Shown: positions 1-5,725, counted from the stretch's first letter. The stretch: DNA of 7,051 nucleotides from Deltaproteobacteria bacterium (GCA_013696695.1 JACCYD010000385.1:1-7051); one strand, 5' to 3'. Translations and numbers: made by a program. The notes: generated by a model not told the origin, from the letters alone.

Positions 1-375
1 GGGCCGTATGCACTGCAAGCCGCGATCGCCGCGCTGCACGCGTCGGCCGCCACCGCCGCCGCCACCGACTGGCCGCAGATCGCGATGCTGTTCGGCGAGC
101 TGCAAACGCGCCAGCCCACGCCGGTGATCGCGCTCAATCGAGCGGTCGCGATCGCGATGGCGCACGACATCGCGCAGGGGCTGACGCTGGTCGATCAGCT
201 CGCAGCCGAGCTTGTCGATTACCACCTGTGGCATGCCGCGCGCGCCGATCTGCTGCGCCGGCTCGATCGGCGTGTCGAGGCCACCGCCGCCTACGAGCGC
301 GCACTCGCGCTCGCCGGATCCGAGCCCGAGCGAAGGTTCCTGCAGCGCCGCATCGACACGCTGTCCACGCGCTAG
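1..375 (+). CDS. ECF42-type RNA polymerase sigma factor, C-terminal part (5' end outside window)
   Basis: Frame 1 is open from the first base to TAG at 373-375, giving 124 residues of a protein whose start lies to the left. The fragment opens with GPYALQAAIAALHA, continues with DWPQIAMLF and PTPVIALNRAVAIAMA, and ends with a helical repeat containing YHLWHAARADLLRRL, AAYERALALAG and EPERRFLQRRI. From family knowledge these are the conserved blocks of the DUF6596/TPR-like C-terminal extension of ECF42 sigma factors (often named SigJ-like or 'DUF6596 sigma'). In that family the extension follows the sigma2 and sigma4 DNA-binding regions and is needed for activity. The sigma2/sigma4 regions themselves are not visible here. 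ECF42 genes usually sit beside a DGPF/YCII-domain gene. None is downstream, so any partner would be upstream. The natural-looking ending suggests an intact C-terminus. The ORF starting at ATG 85 is only an internal Met and is not a real start. Confidence 0.88.
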   Translation, partial: GPYALQAAIAALHASAATAAATDWPQIAMLFGELQTRQPTPVIALNRAVAIAMAHDIAQGLTLVDQLAAELVDYHLWHAARADLLRRLDRRVEATAAYERALALAGSEPERRFLQRRIDTLSTR

Positions 376-464
376 TTGCAGCGCCGATTCGGCACGCTTG
401 GCGGGCGATTCGTTGCAAACCTGGCAACGCTCGTCGACGCGCTTGCGTCGCGAGACGCCGCGGT

Positions 465-470
465 TATCGT
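465..470 (+). promoter_or_regulatory. putative -10 element (TATCGT) for a leaderless start at 477
   Basis: The hexamer TATCGT fits TANNNT and ends 6 nt before ATG 477 (spacer CAGCAC). A weak TTG-type -35 (TTGCGT, 443-448) lies 16 nt upstream. No Shine-Dalgarno sequence precedes the ATG. The same geometry occurs before three other genes in the window, which raises confidence above that of the single site. Confidence 0.45.
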
Positions 471-476
471 CAGCAC

Positions 477-1019
477 ATGCGCCTCATCATCGGGCTGGTC
501 GTCGCCACTGCGTTGCTTGCACCTCGGATCGCGGAGGCGTGCGGCGTCTGGCACATGAAGGATGTCGAGAAGAAGGTCGACGTCGACTGGGTGATCAACG
601 CCGGCTCGATCATGAATTCGAAGACCAAGGCGCGCCTCGGCGCGATCTACCTCGACACCGAGAACAAGGCCGGGATGCGCGTCGTCAAGGATCGCAAGGT
701 CGTGTTCGACTTCGCGGGCGACAAGCTTCGCAAGTACGGCAAGGCGGTCGCGTCGTTCGACGACACCAGCGTCACGTTCGGCAAGCGCGTCTACACGTTC
801 GAGCTCAGCGATGGCGGTGACTGGCACGGCTTCCCGAGCTGGAAGGTCGTCGTCAAGCGCGGCGATGTGCGGGTGATCGAATCGGATCAGGCGTCGGCGC
901 TGTGTGCGGCCGCGGCCGCACAGGCCAAGACCGGCGCGCAGCTGCCGCACGCTGATCAGATGAAAGAGATCCGGCTGCGGATCATGTTCTATCTGGCGTG
1001 GCGCGAGCTCGGCAGCTGA
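477..1019 (+). CDS. secreted protein of unknown function (signal peptide, 180 aa)
   Basis: I do not recognise the family. The ATG at 477 is chosen because it begins a clear signal peptide: MR, then a hydrophobic stretch LIIGLVVATALLAP, then AEA before Cys22, a plausible signal peptidase I site. The AEAC context does not match a lipobox well. In-frame codons upstream of 477 run back to 228 across the intergenic region and the sigma-factor gene, so that longer version is a read-through shadow. The mature part (about 158 aa) is charged and mixed, with beta-rich stretches such as KARLGAIYLD, RKVVFDF, VTFGKRVYTFEL and SWKVVVKRGDVRVI. It has an Ala-rich stretch after Cys143 and ends in a helix, MKEIRLRIMFYLAWRELG. 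Two cysteines (22 and 143) could form a disulfide outside the cytoplasm. It converges with the minus-strand operon ending at 1073. Coding status is well supported by G/C-rich third positions and the signal peptide; function is unknown. Confidence 0.8.
   Translation: MRLIIGLVVATALLAPRIAEACGVWHMKDVEKKVDVDWVINAGSIMNSKTKARLGAIYLDTENKAGMRVVKDRKVVFDFAGDKLRKYGKAVASFDDTSVTFGKRVYTFELSDGGDWHGFPSWKVVVKRGDVRVIESDQASALCAAAAAQAKTGAQLPHADQMKEIRLRIMFYLAWRELGS
903..922. repeat. perfect 20-bp palindrome inside a coding region
   Basis: The arms TGTGCGGCCG (903-912) and CGGCCGCACA (913-922) are exact reverse complements with no spacer. The palindrome lies in the Ala-rich segment around Cys143 of the secreted protein and contains two overlapping GCGGCCGC octamers. 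Alternating Ala codons (GCG/GCC) can create such symmetry without any separate function. Confidence 0.6.
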
Positions 1020-1072
1020 TCAGCGAGCCCGCGAAAACCCCCGAGGTGTTGCAAATGACGTGCGCGGCCTGA

Positions 1073-1456
1073 TTACTGCGCGATTTGCCGAGTGCGCGAT
1101 GCGGACTTCCACAGCTTCCATTCGCCGCCATCCGAATTGCTCTGACCCAGACCCCACGAGCCTTCGAGCGTGCCGTCCTTCTTGATGCGCCAGACGCCTT
1201 CGCCTTGACCGGCGCCGCGCGGCTCGCTCCAGTGAAACTTCACGAAGCCCTCGATGACGCGACCGTCGAACGTGCCGCCGCCACAGCACGGGTACTGACC
1301 GGAGACCCGGTTGCCCTGCTGCTTGATCTGGACCTCACCGTACGTGCTGTCCCACGAGCCGGCGAGCGTCGGCTCCGATCGGGTGTTCGCATCGATGGCG
1401 CCAAGCCCGAGCGCGAGCGACGAGAACATCGAGACGGCGACGATTCGAGCGAGCAT
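1073..1456 (-). CDS. small exported Cys-Cys protein with Trp-rich beta repeats (127 aa)
   Basis: The ATG at 1456 is preceded by GAAGAG 3 nt upstream, a possible ribosome site, and begins a signal peptide (MLARIVAVSMFSSLALGLGAIDA, cleavage after about residue 23). The mature domain has repeated Trp/Gly strands: AGSWDSTYG (32-40), KQQGNRVSGQY then CCGGG (57-61), GRVIEGFVKFHWSEP (65-79), GEGVWRIKKDGTLEGSWG (85-102) and SNSDGGEW (106-113). The alternation of 'x-G-x-W', 'G-x-V-S-G-x-Y' and 'G-x-I-x-G' strands suggests a small antiparallel beta barrel or sheet. Similar short exported proteins are common in myxobacteria, but I know no function. The adjacent Cys57-Cys58 pair is notable. The gene lies 33 nt downstream of the MerR/TPR gene on the same strand, so it is probably the last gene of that operon. 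It converges with 477-1019, with only 53 bp between the stops and no clear terminator hairpin. Confidence 0.82.
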   Translation of the reverse strand: MLARIVAVSMFSSLALGLGAIDANTRSEPTLAGSWDSTYGEVQIKQQGNRVSGQYPCCGGGTFDGRVIEGFVKFHWSEPRGAGQGEGVWRIKKDGTLEGSWGLGQSNSDGGEWKLWKSASRTRQIAQ

Positions 1457-1489
1457 GGGCTCTTCAAACGCCCGACGACGCGCCTCGGT

Positions 1490-2320
1490 TTATCGAGTCA
1501 ACTTGCGGTACTCGTTGATGTGTCGGATGGCCGAGCGCGAGTCGCCGGCCTGATCGAACAGGGTGGCGAGGTTGTAGTGCGCTTCGGCGAGCTGAGCGTC
1601 GAGCTCGAGAGCGCGGCGATACAGCGCGATCGCATCGGTCTCGTTGCCCGCATCTTGCGCGAGGACGCCCAGGTTGTAGTACGCGGTGGCTTCATCGGGA
1701 TCGCGCTCGAGCGCGCTCTTGAAGCATTCGTTGGCGCTGGTCGCATCGCCGGTCTCGGCGTGCAACCGACCGAGGTTGATCCACGCCTCGGTGGATTCGG
1801 GGCGCAGGCGAAGCGATCGACGATACGCATCGACCGCCGCCGCGGGCTCGCGCTCTTCGAGTGCGAGCGCACGCGACATCCACGCTTCCGCAGTGGCAGG
1901 CAGCGCGACCGCGAGCGCGGGTGCCTCCGCCGGACGCGGAAGCTCGCGCAGCTCGCCGCGTGGCTCGGGCGGGGTGGGCGGTGGAGAAAACGGCAGCGAG
2001 AGCTGGCCGGCGTCACCACCGGCGATCACCTCACCGCCGCGCACCTGGATGTGGCCATCGACGAGCTCGATCGTGAGCTCCGCGATCGCGGTGCCCGTGG
2101 CCTGTTGAATTCGCGCGAGATCCTTGCGCACGCGCAGGAGCGGGATGCCCGCCTCGACCAGGGCCTTCACCGTACGCAGCGCAGACAGATCGCGAAACGA
2201 CAGCAGCGCCGGTACCGTGCCCGGCGTCCCGACCAGCCCGTCGCGGATGCAGCTGCGCACCGCCGATTCGGCGAGGCCGATCAGCTGCGCCGCGTGCCGG
2301 GCCGAGTAGCTGGTCCACAC
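1490..2320 (-). CDS. MerR-like HTH / tetratricopeptide-repeat fusion protein (276 aa)
   Basis: The start is GTG at 2320 (MWTSYSARHAAQLIGL). Residues 4-72 resemble a MerR-type winged helix: YSARHAAQLIGLAESAVRSCIRDGL forms the helix-turn-helix and LSFRDLSALRTVKALVEAGIPLLRVRKDL the wing and following helices. Residues 80-140 form a linker with a Pro-rich stretch (SPPPTPPEP, 112-120). The C-terminal half carries about four TPR units: roughly 142-175, 176-209 (STEAWINLGRLHAETGD), 210-243 (ATAYYNLGVLAQDAGN) and 244-276 (AEAHYNLATLFDQAGD). It probably acts as a cytoplasmic DNA-binding protein with a protein-interaction module in place of a small-molecule sensor; the target is unknown. It lies 18 nt after the hydrolase gene and 33 nt before the Cys-Cys protein gene. 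A TAGATT box in the 18-nt gap may give it its own promoter. The long plus-strand ORF opposite it (1085-2620) is an antisense shadow. Confidence 0.88.
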   Translation of the reverse strand: MWTSYSARHAAQLIGLAESAVRSCIRDGLVGTPGTVPALLSFRDLSALRTVKALVEAGIPLLRVRKDLARIQQATGTAIAELTIELVDGHIQVRGGEVIAGGDAGQLSLPFSPPPTPPEPRGELRELPRPAEAPALAVALPATAEAWMSRALALEEREPAAAVDAYRRSLRLRPESTEAWINLGRLHAETGDATSANECFKSALERDPDEATAYYNLGVLAQDAGNETDAIALYRRALELDAQLAEAHYNLATLFDQAGDSRSAIRHINEYRKLTR

Positions 2321-2326
2321 GTCGCG

Positions 2327-2332
2327 AATCTA
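2327..2332 (-). promoter_or_regulatory. putative -10 element (TAGATT) for a leaderless start at 2320
   Basis: Read on the minus strand, TAGATT fits TANNNT and is followed by 6 nt (CGCGAC) and then GTG 2320. It fills the 18-nt gap between the hydrolase stop (2339) and this start, where no Shine-Dalgarno sequence is present. No recognisable -35 lies at the usual distance inside the hydrolase gene. Confidence 0.45.
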
Positions 2333-2338
2333 TCCCGA

Positions 2339-3070
2339 TCAGGATCGCGATCGCGACTTCGTGCGAGCGGTCTTCGGCTTCGAGGGCTTCGGCCTCGCGG
2401 GCTTCGAGGCCTTCGCGGCCTTCTGCTCCATCCACTTCGCGATCAGGAACGCGAGCTGTTGGATCACCTCGGCGCGCGTTCGACCGGACCGCACGAGCAC
2501 GTCGAAGCCGTGATCGGCCTCGTCGATGACGACCAGCTTCGCGCGGCCGCCGAGCTTGGTGACGACGGGACGCAACAGCTCGAGATCGGCGAGATCGTCG
2601 CGCGAGCCCTGGAGGAATAACAGCGGTCCGTTCGCCGCTGCCAGATGCTCCGCGCGCTCGATCCCCGGCTTCTCTGGTGGATGCAGCGGAAAGCCGAGGA
2701 ACGCGATGCCGCACAGCTCGGCGAGCGGTTCCGCGGCGTGCGCACCAGACGTCATCCTGCCGCCGAACGACTTGCCGCCGGCGAATCGCGGCAGCGCGCC
2801 TGCGTGTTTCGCCGAGGCGGTCCAGACCTCGCGCACCGCGCGCTCGGCGACAGCCTTGGTGTCCGTGCGCGGCTTGCCCGCCGCCATGAACGGGAACTCC
2901 CAGCGCAGCGTCGCGACCCCGCGATCGGCGAGCGCTTCGGCGATGTCGGTCATGAACGCATGGCGCATCCCCGCGCCTGCGCCATGCGCGAGCAGGTAGA
3001 ACCAGCGCGCGGTCGTCGGACGGACCAGCAAGCCCGGATGCCCGCCGAGATCGACTTCGGTCTCTCTCAC
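2339..3070 (-). CDS. alpha/beta hydrolase, KANL3/TEX30-like, with basic C-terminal tail (243 aa)
   Basis: The fold and catalytic motifs are clear. LLAHGAGAGM (26-35) is the oxyanion-hole loop and AGGKSFGGRM (97-106) holds the nucleophile Ser101. LLFLQGSRDDLAD (150-162) supplies the likely acid (Asp158 or Asp159) and IDEADHGFDV (182-191) supplies His187. The short core, 'HGAGAGM' and 'GKSFGGRM' match the KANL3/TEX30-like hydrolase family (dienelactone-hydrolase-related). The substrate cannot be predicted. Residues about 213-243 form a tail rich in Lys, Arg, Pro and Ala (KPARPKPSKPK then TARTKSRSRS) beyond the catalytic domain. I chose GTG 3070 because it gives a normal-length N-terminus just before the first strand and avoids overlap with the divergent lipoprotein gene. 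AAGGAG lies upstream (3085-3090), although 14 nt is a long spacing. It is the first gene of the three-gene minus-strand block. Confidence 0.87.
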   Translation of the reverse strand: MRETEVDLGGHPGLLVRPTTARWFYLLAHGAGAGMRHAFMTDIAEALADRGVATLRWEFPFMAAGKPRTDTKAVAERAVREVWTASAKHAGALPRFAGGKSFGGRMTSGAHAAEPLAELCGIAFLGFPLHPPEKPGIERAEHLAAANGPLLFLQGSRDDLADLELLRPVVTKLGGRAKLVVIDEADHGFDVLVRSGRTRAEVIQQLAFLIAKWMEQKAAKASKPARPKPSKPKTARTKSRSRS

Positions 3071-3084
3071 CCACGAGGTTGTAT

Positions 3085-3090
3085 CTCCTT
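3085..3090 (-). promoter_or_regulatory. Shine-Dalgarno-like AAGGAG upstream of the hydrolase gene
   Basis: AAGGAG on the minus strand is the best ribosome-site match in the window. It lies 10 nt from an out-of-frame GTG (3074) and 14 nt from the in-frame GTG (3070). The spacing to the in-frame start is long, so its role is uncertain. It shows that the hydrolase, unlike its divergent neighbour, probably has a leader. Confidence 0.4.
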
Positions 3091-3094
3091 CGAG

Positions 3095-3100
3095 TATGTT
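3095..3100 (+). promoter_or_regulatory. putative -10 element (TATGTT) for a leaderless start at 3107
   Basis: TATGTT fits TANNNT and ends 6 nt before ATG 3107. The spacer CGCCGC is identical to that before the DUF1365 gene. It lies in the 36-bp gap between the divergent hydrolase and lipoprotein starts. No plus-strand Shine-Dalgarno sequence and no convincing -35 are present. Confidence 0.45.
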
Positions 3101-3106
3101 CGCCGC

Positions 3107-4213
3107 ATGGTTACGCCGTGGTTTCGCGTGACGATCGCGCTCGCCTCGATCGCCGCCTGCCACGTCATCGAGCGCAACGAGCTCGTGCGACCCGGCACCA
3201 GCGAACGGGTGACGCTTCGCGATCGACCGATCGCACGGCGCGCGACGATCGCGCTGACCGATACCGGCAAGCTGCGCTTCGTCGAGCCGCTCGATTGCCC
3301 GACCGAGAACATCGTGTCGCAGACCGCCGGCACCGAGATCCTCACCAAGCCGAACCTCGCGACGTTCGTGGTCGGCATCGTCGCGACGTCAGTCGGCGCG
3401 ATCGCCGCGATCCGCGGCCTCACCGATTCGGATCCGGGCGGATCCCCGTTCACCTACGCGGGCCTCGGTCTCGTCGGTGCGGGGCTGCCGTTCACGATCG
3501 GCCCGTGGCTCGGTAACCGCACCGAGCTGGTGCCCGGAGCACCGCGACCCTCGGTGCGCACGCCCGGTCCGGCCGAGTCGTGCGGCGAGCGTCCGGTGAA
3601 CGCGAAGTTCGCGACGCTCCGCGCGCGCGGCGTCGAGATCCACGGCACGATCGACGGCGACGGCGTGTTTTCGGTGTCGCCCTATACGGTCGTCGACGCG
3701 TTCGAGACCTCCACCGTGGCGGCGTGGGATATCTCGGCGACGCTCGATGGCGACCGCACGAAACAAGTCGCGGCGATGATCGACGGCGGCTCGCTCGCGA
3801 CGCGCGCGCGCGTGTTTCTCCTCGGCGCTGACTTCGACGCCAAGATCGAGCCGATGCGCCTGGTGCCCGGTCTCGTCCCGAGCACGTTCCGCATCGGGAT
3901 GACTGCCGACGCCCAGCACATCCGCATGGTGTTGCCGATCAAGAACGATGGTCCCGGTCCGGCGTGGGCCGTGCGCGCCCACGTCATCGCCCCGGGCCAA
4001 CCCGCGATCGACGGCCGGGTGATCTACCTCGGCGCGATCGCCAAGGGCGCAGCGCGCGAAGGCGTGCTCGTGATCCCGATCTCGCCCGACGCCTCCGGCG
4101 CGCTGCGAAACGCGGCGGTCGACATCTCGATCGAGCTGCGCGATGCGCACGGCACCGCGCCGAGCACGCCGATCCGATATCGCGGCCCCGTGATCGTGGA
4201 TCCGACCCGGTGA
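3107..4213 (+). CDS. predicted lipoprotein with two hydrophobic segments and an Ig-like C-terminal region (368 aa)
   Basis: ATG 3107 opens a lipoprotein signal: MVTPWFRVTIALAS, then lipobox IAAC with Cys18 as the predicted lipidated residue. Two further hydrophobic stretches, about 84-101 (ATFVVGIVATSVGAIAA) and 116-135 (TYAGLGLVGAGLPFTIGPWL), are separated by a short Asp/Gly loop and may form a membrane hairpin. A soluble region follows. Its last 100 residues include IRMVLPIKNDGPGPAWAVRA (272-291) and end in strands VDISIELRD and PIRYRGPVIV. This looks like a CARDB/Ig-type beta-sandwich, where an 'N-x-G-x-G-x-A' turn is typical. I do not recognise a named family. Its stop overlaps the start of the FAD oxidoreductase gene by 4 bp (GTGA), so the two are very likely co-transcribed and translationally coupled. 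That suggests, but does not prove, a cell-envelope role linked to lipid modification. Confidence 0.82.
   Translation: MVTPWFRVTIALASIAACHVIERNELVRPGTSERVTLRDRPIARRATIALTDTGKLRFVEPLDCPTENIVSQTAGTEILTKPNLATFVVGIVATSVGAIAAIRGLTDSDPGGSPFTYAGLGLVGAGLPFTIGPWLGNRTELVPGAPRPSVRTPGPAESCGERPVNAKFATLRARGVEIHGTIDGDGVFSVSPYTVVDAFETSTVAAWDISATLDGDRTKQVAAMIDGGSLATRARVFLLGADFDAKIEPMRLVPGLVPSTFRIGMTADAQHIRMVLPIKNDGPGPAWAVRAHVIAPGQPAIDGRVIYLGAIAKGAAREGVLVIPISPDASGALRNAAVDISIELRDAHGTAPSTPIRYRGPVIVDPTR
3800..3815. repeat. alternating purine-pyrimidine run with (CG)6
   Basis: Positions 3800-3815 read A, then six CG units, then TGT, a 16-nt strictly alternating stretch inside the lipoprotein gene. Such runs are prone to Z-form DNA and slippage. 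Here they encode ordinary residues (TRARV), so no function is claimed. Confidence 0.5.
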
Positions 4214-5436
4214 AGATCGCGATCGTCGGTGCAGGCATCGCGGGCCTCGGTGCGGCGCGCGCAGCGATCGCGAGCGGCCATGACGTCGTCGTGTTCGAGG
4301 CAGCCACTCGTGCCGGTGGTCATGTCCACACCATCGAGGTCGACGGCCACGCGATCGATATGGGCTTCATCGTCTGCAACCGCGAGCGCTACCCGCGATT
4401 CTTCGAGCTGCTCGGCGAGCTGGGCGTGACGACCCGGCCGACGACGATGGCGTTCAGCGTGTCGCTGCCGGCGCACGATCTCGAGTGGGGCAGCGCGAGC
4501 CTGTCGGCGCTGTTCGCGGATCGCCGCACGCTCGTCGATCGACGGCACTGGCGGCTGCTCGTCGAGGTGATGCGCTTCCTGCGCGCCGCACGTCGCGACC
4601 TCGCTGCCGGCGCGGTCACCGGCACGCTCGACGACTATCTCGCCGCCTGGGATGTCGACCTGCGCGATCGATTCTGCGTGCCGCTCGCCGCGGCGCTGTG
4701 GTCGCTCGCGCCGGATCGCTGCGGCGCGTTTCCGGCGGAGCTGTTCGTGCGGTTCCTCGATCATCACGGGATGCTGTCGCCGGTGCGCCCGCTCGCATGG
4801 CACACCGTGGTCGGCGGCAGCCGGCGCTACCTCGATGCGCTGGTCGCGCTGCTGCAGGGAAGCGGGCGCTGCGCTCTCCGGGTCGCGACGCCGGTGCGCT
4901 CGATCGCGCGGGACGGGCGCGGCGTGGCGATCGAGACCCGTGATCGCGAGGATCGCTTCGATGGCGTCGTGATCGCGACGCATGCGGATACCGCGCTCGA
5001 CTTGCTGAGCGACCCGACCGCCGACGAGCGACGCGTCCTCGGCGCGATCCACTACTCGACGAATCGCACCGTGCTCCACACCGACCGGCGGTTCCTGCCG
5101 CGTCGCCCCGCCGCGCACTCTTCGTGGAACTACGTCGCCGATCCGGATACCTCGCGCGTCGCGGTGACGTATTCGATGACGCGGCTGCAGGGGCTTCCCG
5201 ACCGCCCGTACCTGGTCACGCTCGAGCCGCGCAGCGAGCCGGCGGGCGTGCTCGCGGAGGCGACATTCTCGCACCCGCAGTTCGATCTCGGTGCGCTCGC
5301 CGCGCAGCGCGAGTTACCGGCGCTCGGCGATGCCGTCACGGCGTACGCGGGCGCGTACTTCGGCTTCGGGTTTCACGAGGACGGACTGCGGTCCGGAATC
5401 GCTGCGGCGAAGCGCGTGATCACGCGCGGGGGCTGA
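4210..5436 (+). CDS. FAD-dependent oxidoreductase of the amine-oxidase-like superfamily, lipid-cluster type (408 aa)
   Basis: GTG 4210 (MKIAIVGAGIAGLGAARAA) overlaps the upstream stop by 4 bp and starts directly at the first Rossmann strand. Motifs are the dinucleotide-binding GAGIAGL (7-13) with ribose-binding Glu30, RAGGHVHT (34-41), DMGFIVCN (50-57), VVGGSRRYLDAL (200-211), GVVIATHAD (252-260) and the C-terminal FAD segment YAGAYFGFGFHEDGLRSGIAAAKRV (379-403). These match the COG2907-type NAD/FAD-binding proteins that precede DUF1365 and Cfa-like methyltransferase genes in many proteobacteria. The reaction of this protein is not established. Related oxidoreductases act on modified membrane acyl chains, for example in furan or methyl-branched fatty acid formation, so an acyl-chain desaturase or oxidase role is a reasonable inference. 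It is probably cytoplasmic or membrane-associated. Length and motifs indicate an intact protein. The minus-strand ORF at 4024-5274 is its antisense shadow. Confidence 0.9.
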   Translation: MKIAIVGAGIAGLGAARAAIASGHDVVVFEAATRAGGHVHTIEVDGHAIDMGFIVCNRERYPRFFELLGELGVTTRPTTMAFSVSLPAHDLEWGSASLSALFADRRTLVDRRHWRLLVEVMRFLRAARRDLAAGAVTGTLDDYLAAWDVDLRDRFCVPLAAALWSLAPDRCGAFPAELFVRFLDHHGMLSPVRPLAWHTVVGGSRRYLDALVALLQGSGRCALRVATPVRSIARDGRGVAIETRDREDRFDGVVIATHADTALDLLSDPTADERRVLGAIHYSTNRTVLHTDRRFLPRRPAAHSSWNYVADPDTSRVAVTYSMTRLQGLPDRPYLVTLEPRSEPAGVLAEATFSHPQFDLGALAAQRELPALGDAVTAYAGAYFGFGFHEDGLRSGIAAAKRVITRGG

Positions 5437-5693
5437 TCACGATGTCGTGATGCTGCAGCTGCTGGATCAGCGGCCGGGTGACCGCGTCGGACACCGCAGG
5501 TCCATAGCAGACGAGCTCGACGGTACGGTACTCGCTCGGCAGCGTCACCAACGCTGCGATCGCTGCCTGCGCGCGGGGATCGGTGTGGACCGCGAGGATT
5601 GGATGGCTTCGCGTGCAAGGCGAGGCGCTGCTCGGGATCGAGCGTGCGAAACGGATCCGTCGGTCCGGCGTCGTCGAAGTCTGTGGCAGACAC
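5420..5693 (-). pseudogene. small inverted ORF interrupted by an apparent +1 frameshift near 5606 (about 90 aa if restored)
   Basis: Reading from GTG 5693, the first 29 codons (MSATDFDDAGPTDPFRTLDP then EQRLALHAK) are G/C-rich at third positions. In the same frame the signal is then lost. If one C of the CC at 5605-5606 is skipped, reading continues as HPILAVHTDPRAQAAIAAL, VTLPSEYRTVELVCYGPAV and SDAVTRPLIQQLQHHDIVI to TGA at 5420-5422. About 80% of third positions on each side are G or C (23 of 29, then 51 of 61), which strongly suggests a single former or true gene. I do not recognise the product. The stop overlaps the 3' end of the oxidoreductase gene by 17 bp, tail to tail, and the start is divergent from DUF1365. 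It could be a decayed gene, a sequencing or assembly error, or less likely programmed frameshifting. The longer minus-strand reading to 5794 runs into the DUF1365 start and is not supported. Confidence 0.6.
5436..5451. repeat. 16-nt inverted repeat at the 3' end of the oxidoreductase gene
   Basis: ATCACGA (5436-5442) and TCGTGAT (5445-5451) are exact reverse complements separated by TG. The repeat begins at the last base of the oxidoreductase stop codon and also encodes HHDIVI of the inverted ORF. It could form a short hairpin at the convergent gene ends, but no T-run follows on either strand, so a normal intrinsic terminator is not supported. Confidence 0.45.
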
Positions 5694-5713
5694 CCGAGTC
5701 TCGACTGTACCGC

Positions 5714-5719
5714 TACAAT
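5714..5719 (+). promoter_or_regulatory. strong -10 element (TACAAT) for a leaderless start at 5726
   Basis: TACAAT matches the TATAAT consensus at 5 of 6 positions and ends 6 nt before GTG 5726 (spacer CGCCGC). A transcript started 6-7 nt downstream would begin at the GTG. On the opposite strand TACAGT (5704-5709) lies 10 nt before the small inverted ORF's GTG, so this spot may be a compact divergent promoter. No clear -35 is seen. Confidence 0.55.
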
Positions 5720-5725
5720 CGCCGC

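Noticed and set aside
412..458. Two short hairpins (GTTGC/GCAAC at 412-428 and GCGTC-GCGA-GACGC at 445-458) as a terminator for the sigma-factor gene
   Set aside because: The stems are only 5 bp, neither is followed by a T-run, and such stems are frequent by chance in GC-rich DNA.
1020..1072. Bidirectional terminator between the convergent genes
   Set aside because: The GCTGATCAGC palindrome at 1015-1024 is too short and lacks a loop, and no T-run is present.
1085..2620. 511-residue plus-strand ORF
   Set aside because: It lies antisense to the Cys-Cys, MerR/TPR and hydrolase genes, has an Arg/Ala/Leu-rich composition with no domain, and mirrors their codon pattern. Long antisense ORFs are common in high-GC DNA.
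2031..3074. 347-residue minus-strand ORF overlapping the hydrolase and HTH genes
   Set aside because: It is a frame-shifted reading of the same strand. It is extremely Arg/Gly-rich and lacks the catalytic motifs found in the true frame.
3071..3163. Longer N-terminus for the hydrolase, starting at 3163
   Set aside because: It adds about 31 residues of Arg/His-rich, non-family sequence that are antisense to the lipoprotein signal peptide. GTG 3070 fits the fold better.
4024..5274. 416-residue minus-strand ORF
   Set aside because: It is the antisense shadow of the FAD oxidoreductase gene, rich in Arg, His and Asp with no motif, while the sense frame has clear FAD motifs.
5447..5725. In-frame N-terminal extension of DUF1365 back to 5447
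   Set aside because: The extension has no family similarity and overlaps the inverted ORF, whereas the family N-terminus and a -10 box match GTG 5726.
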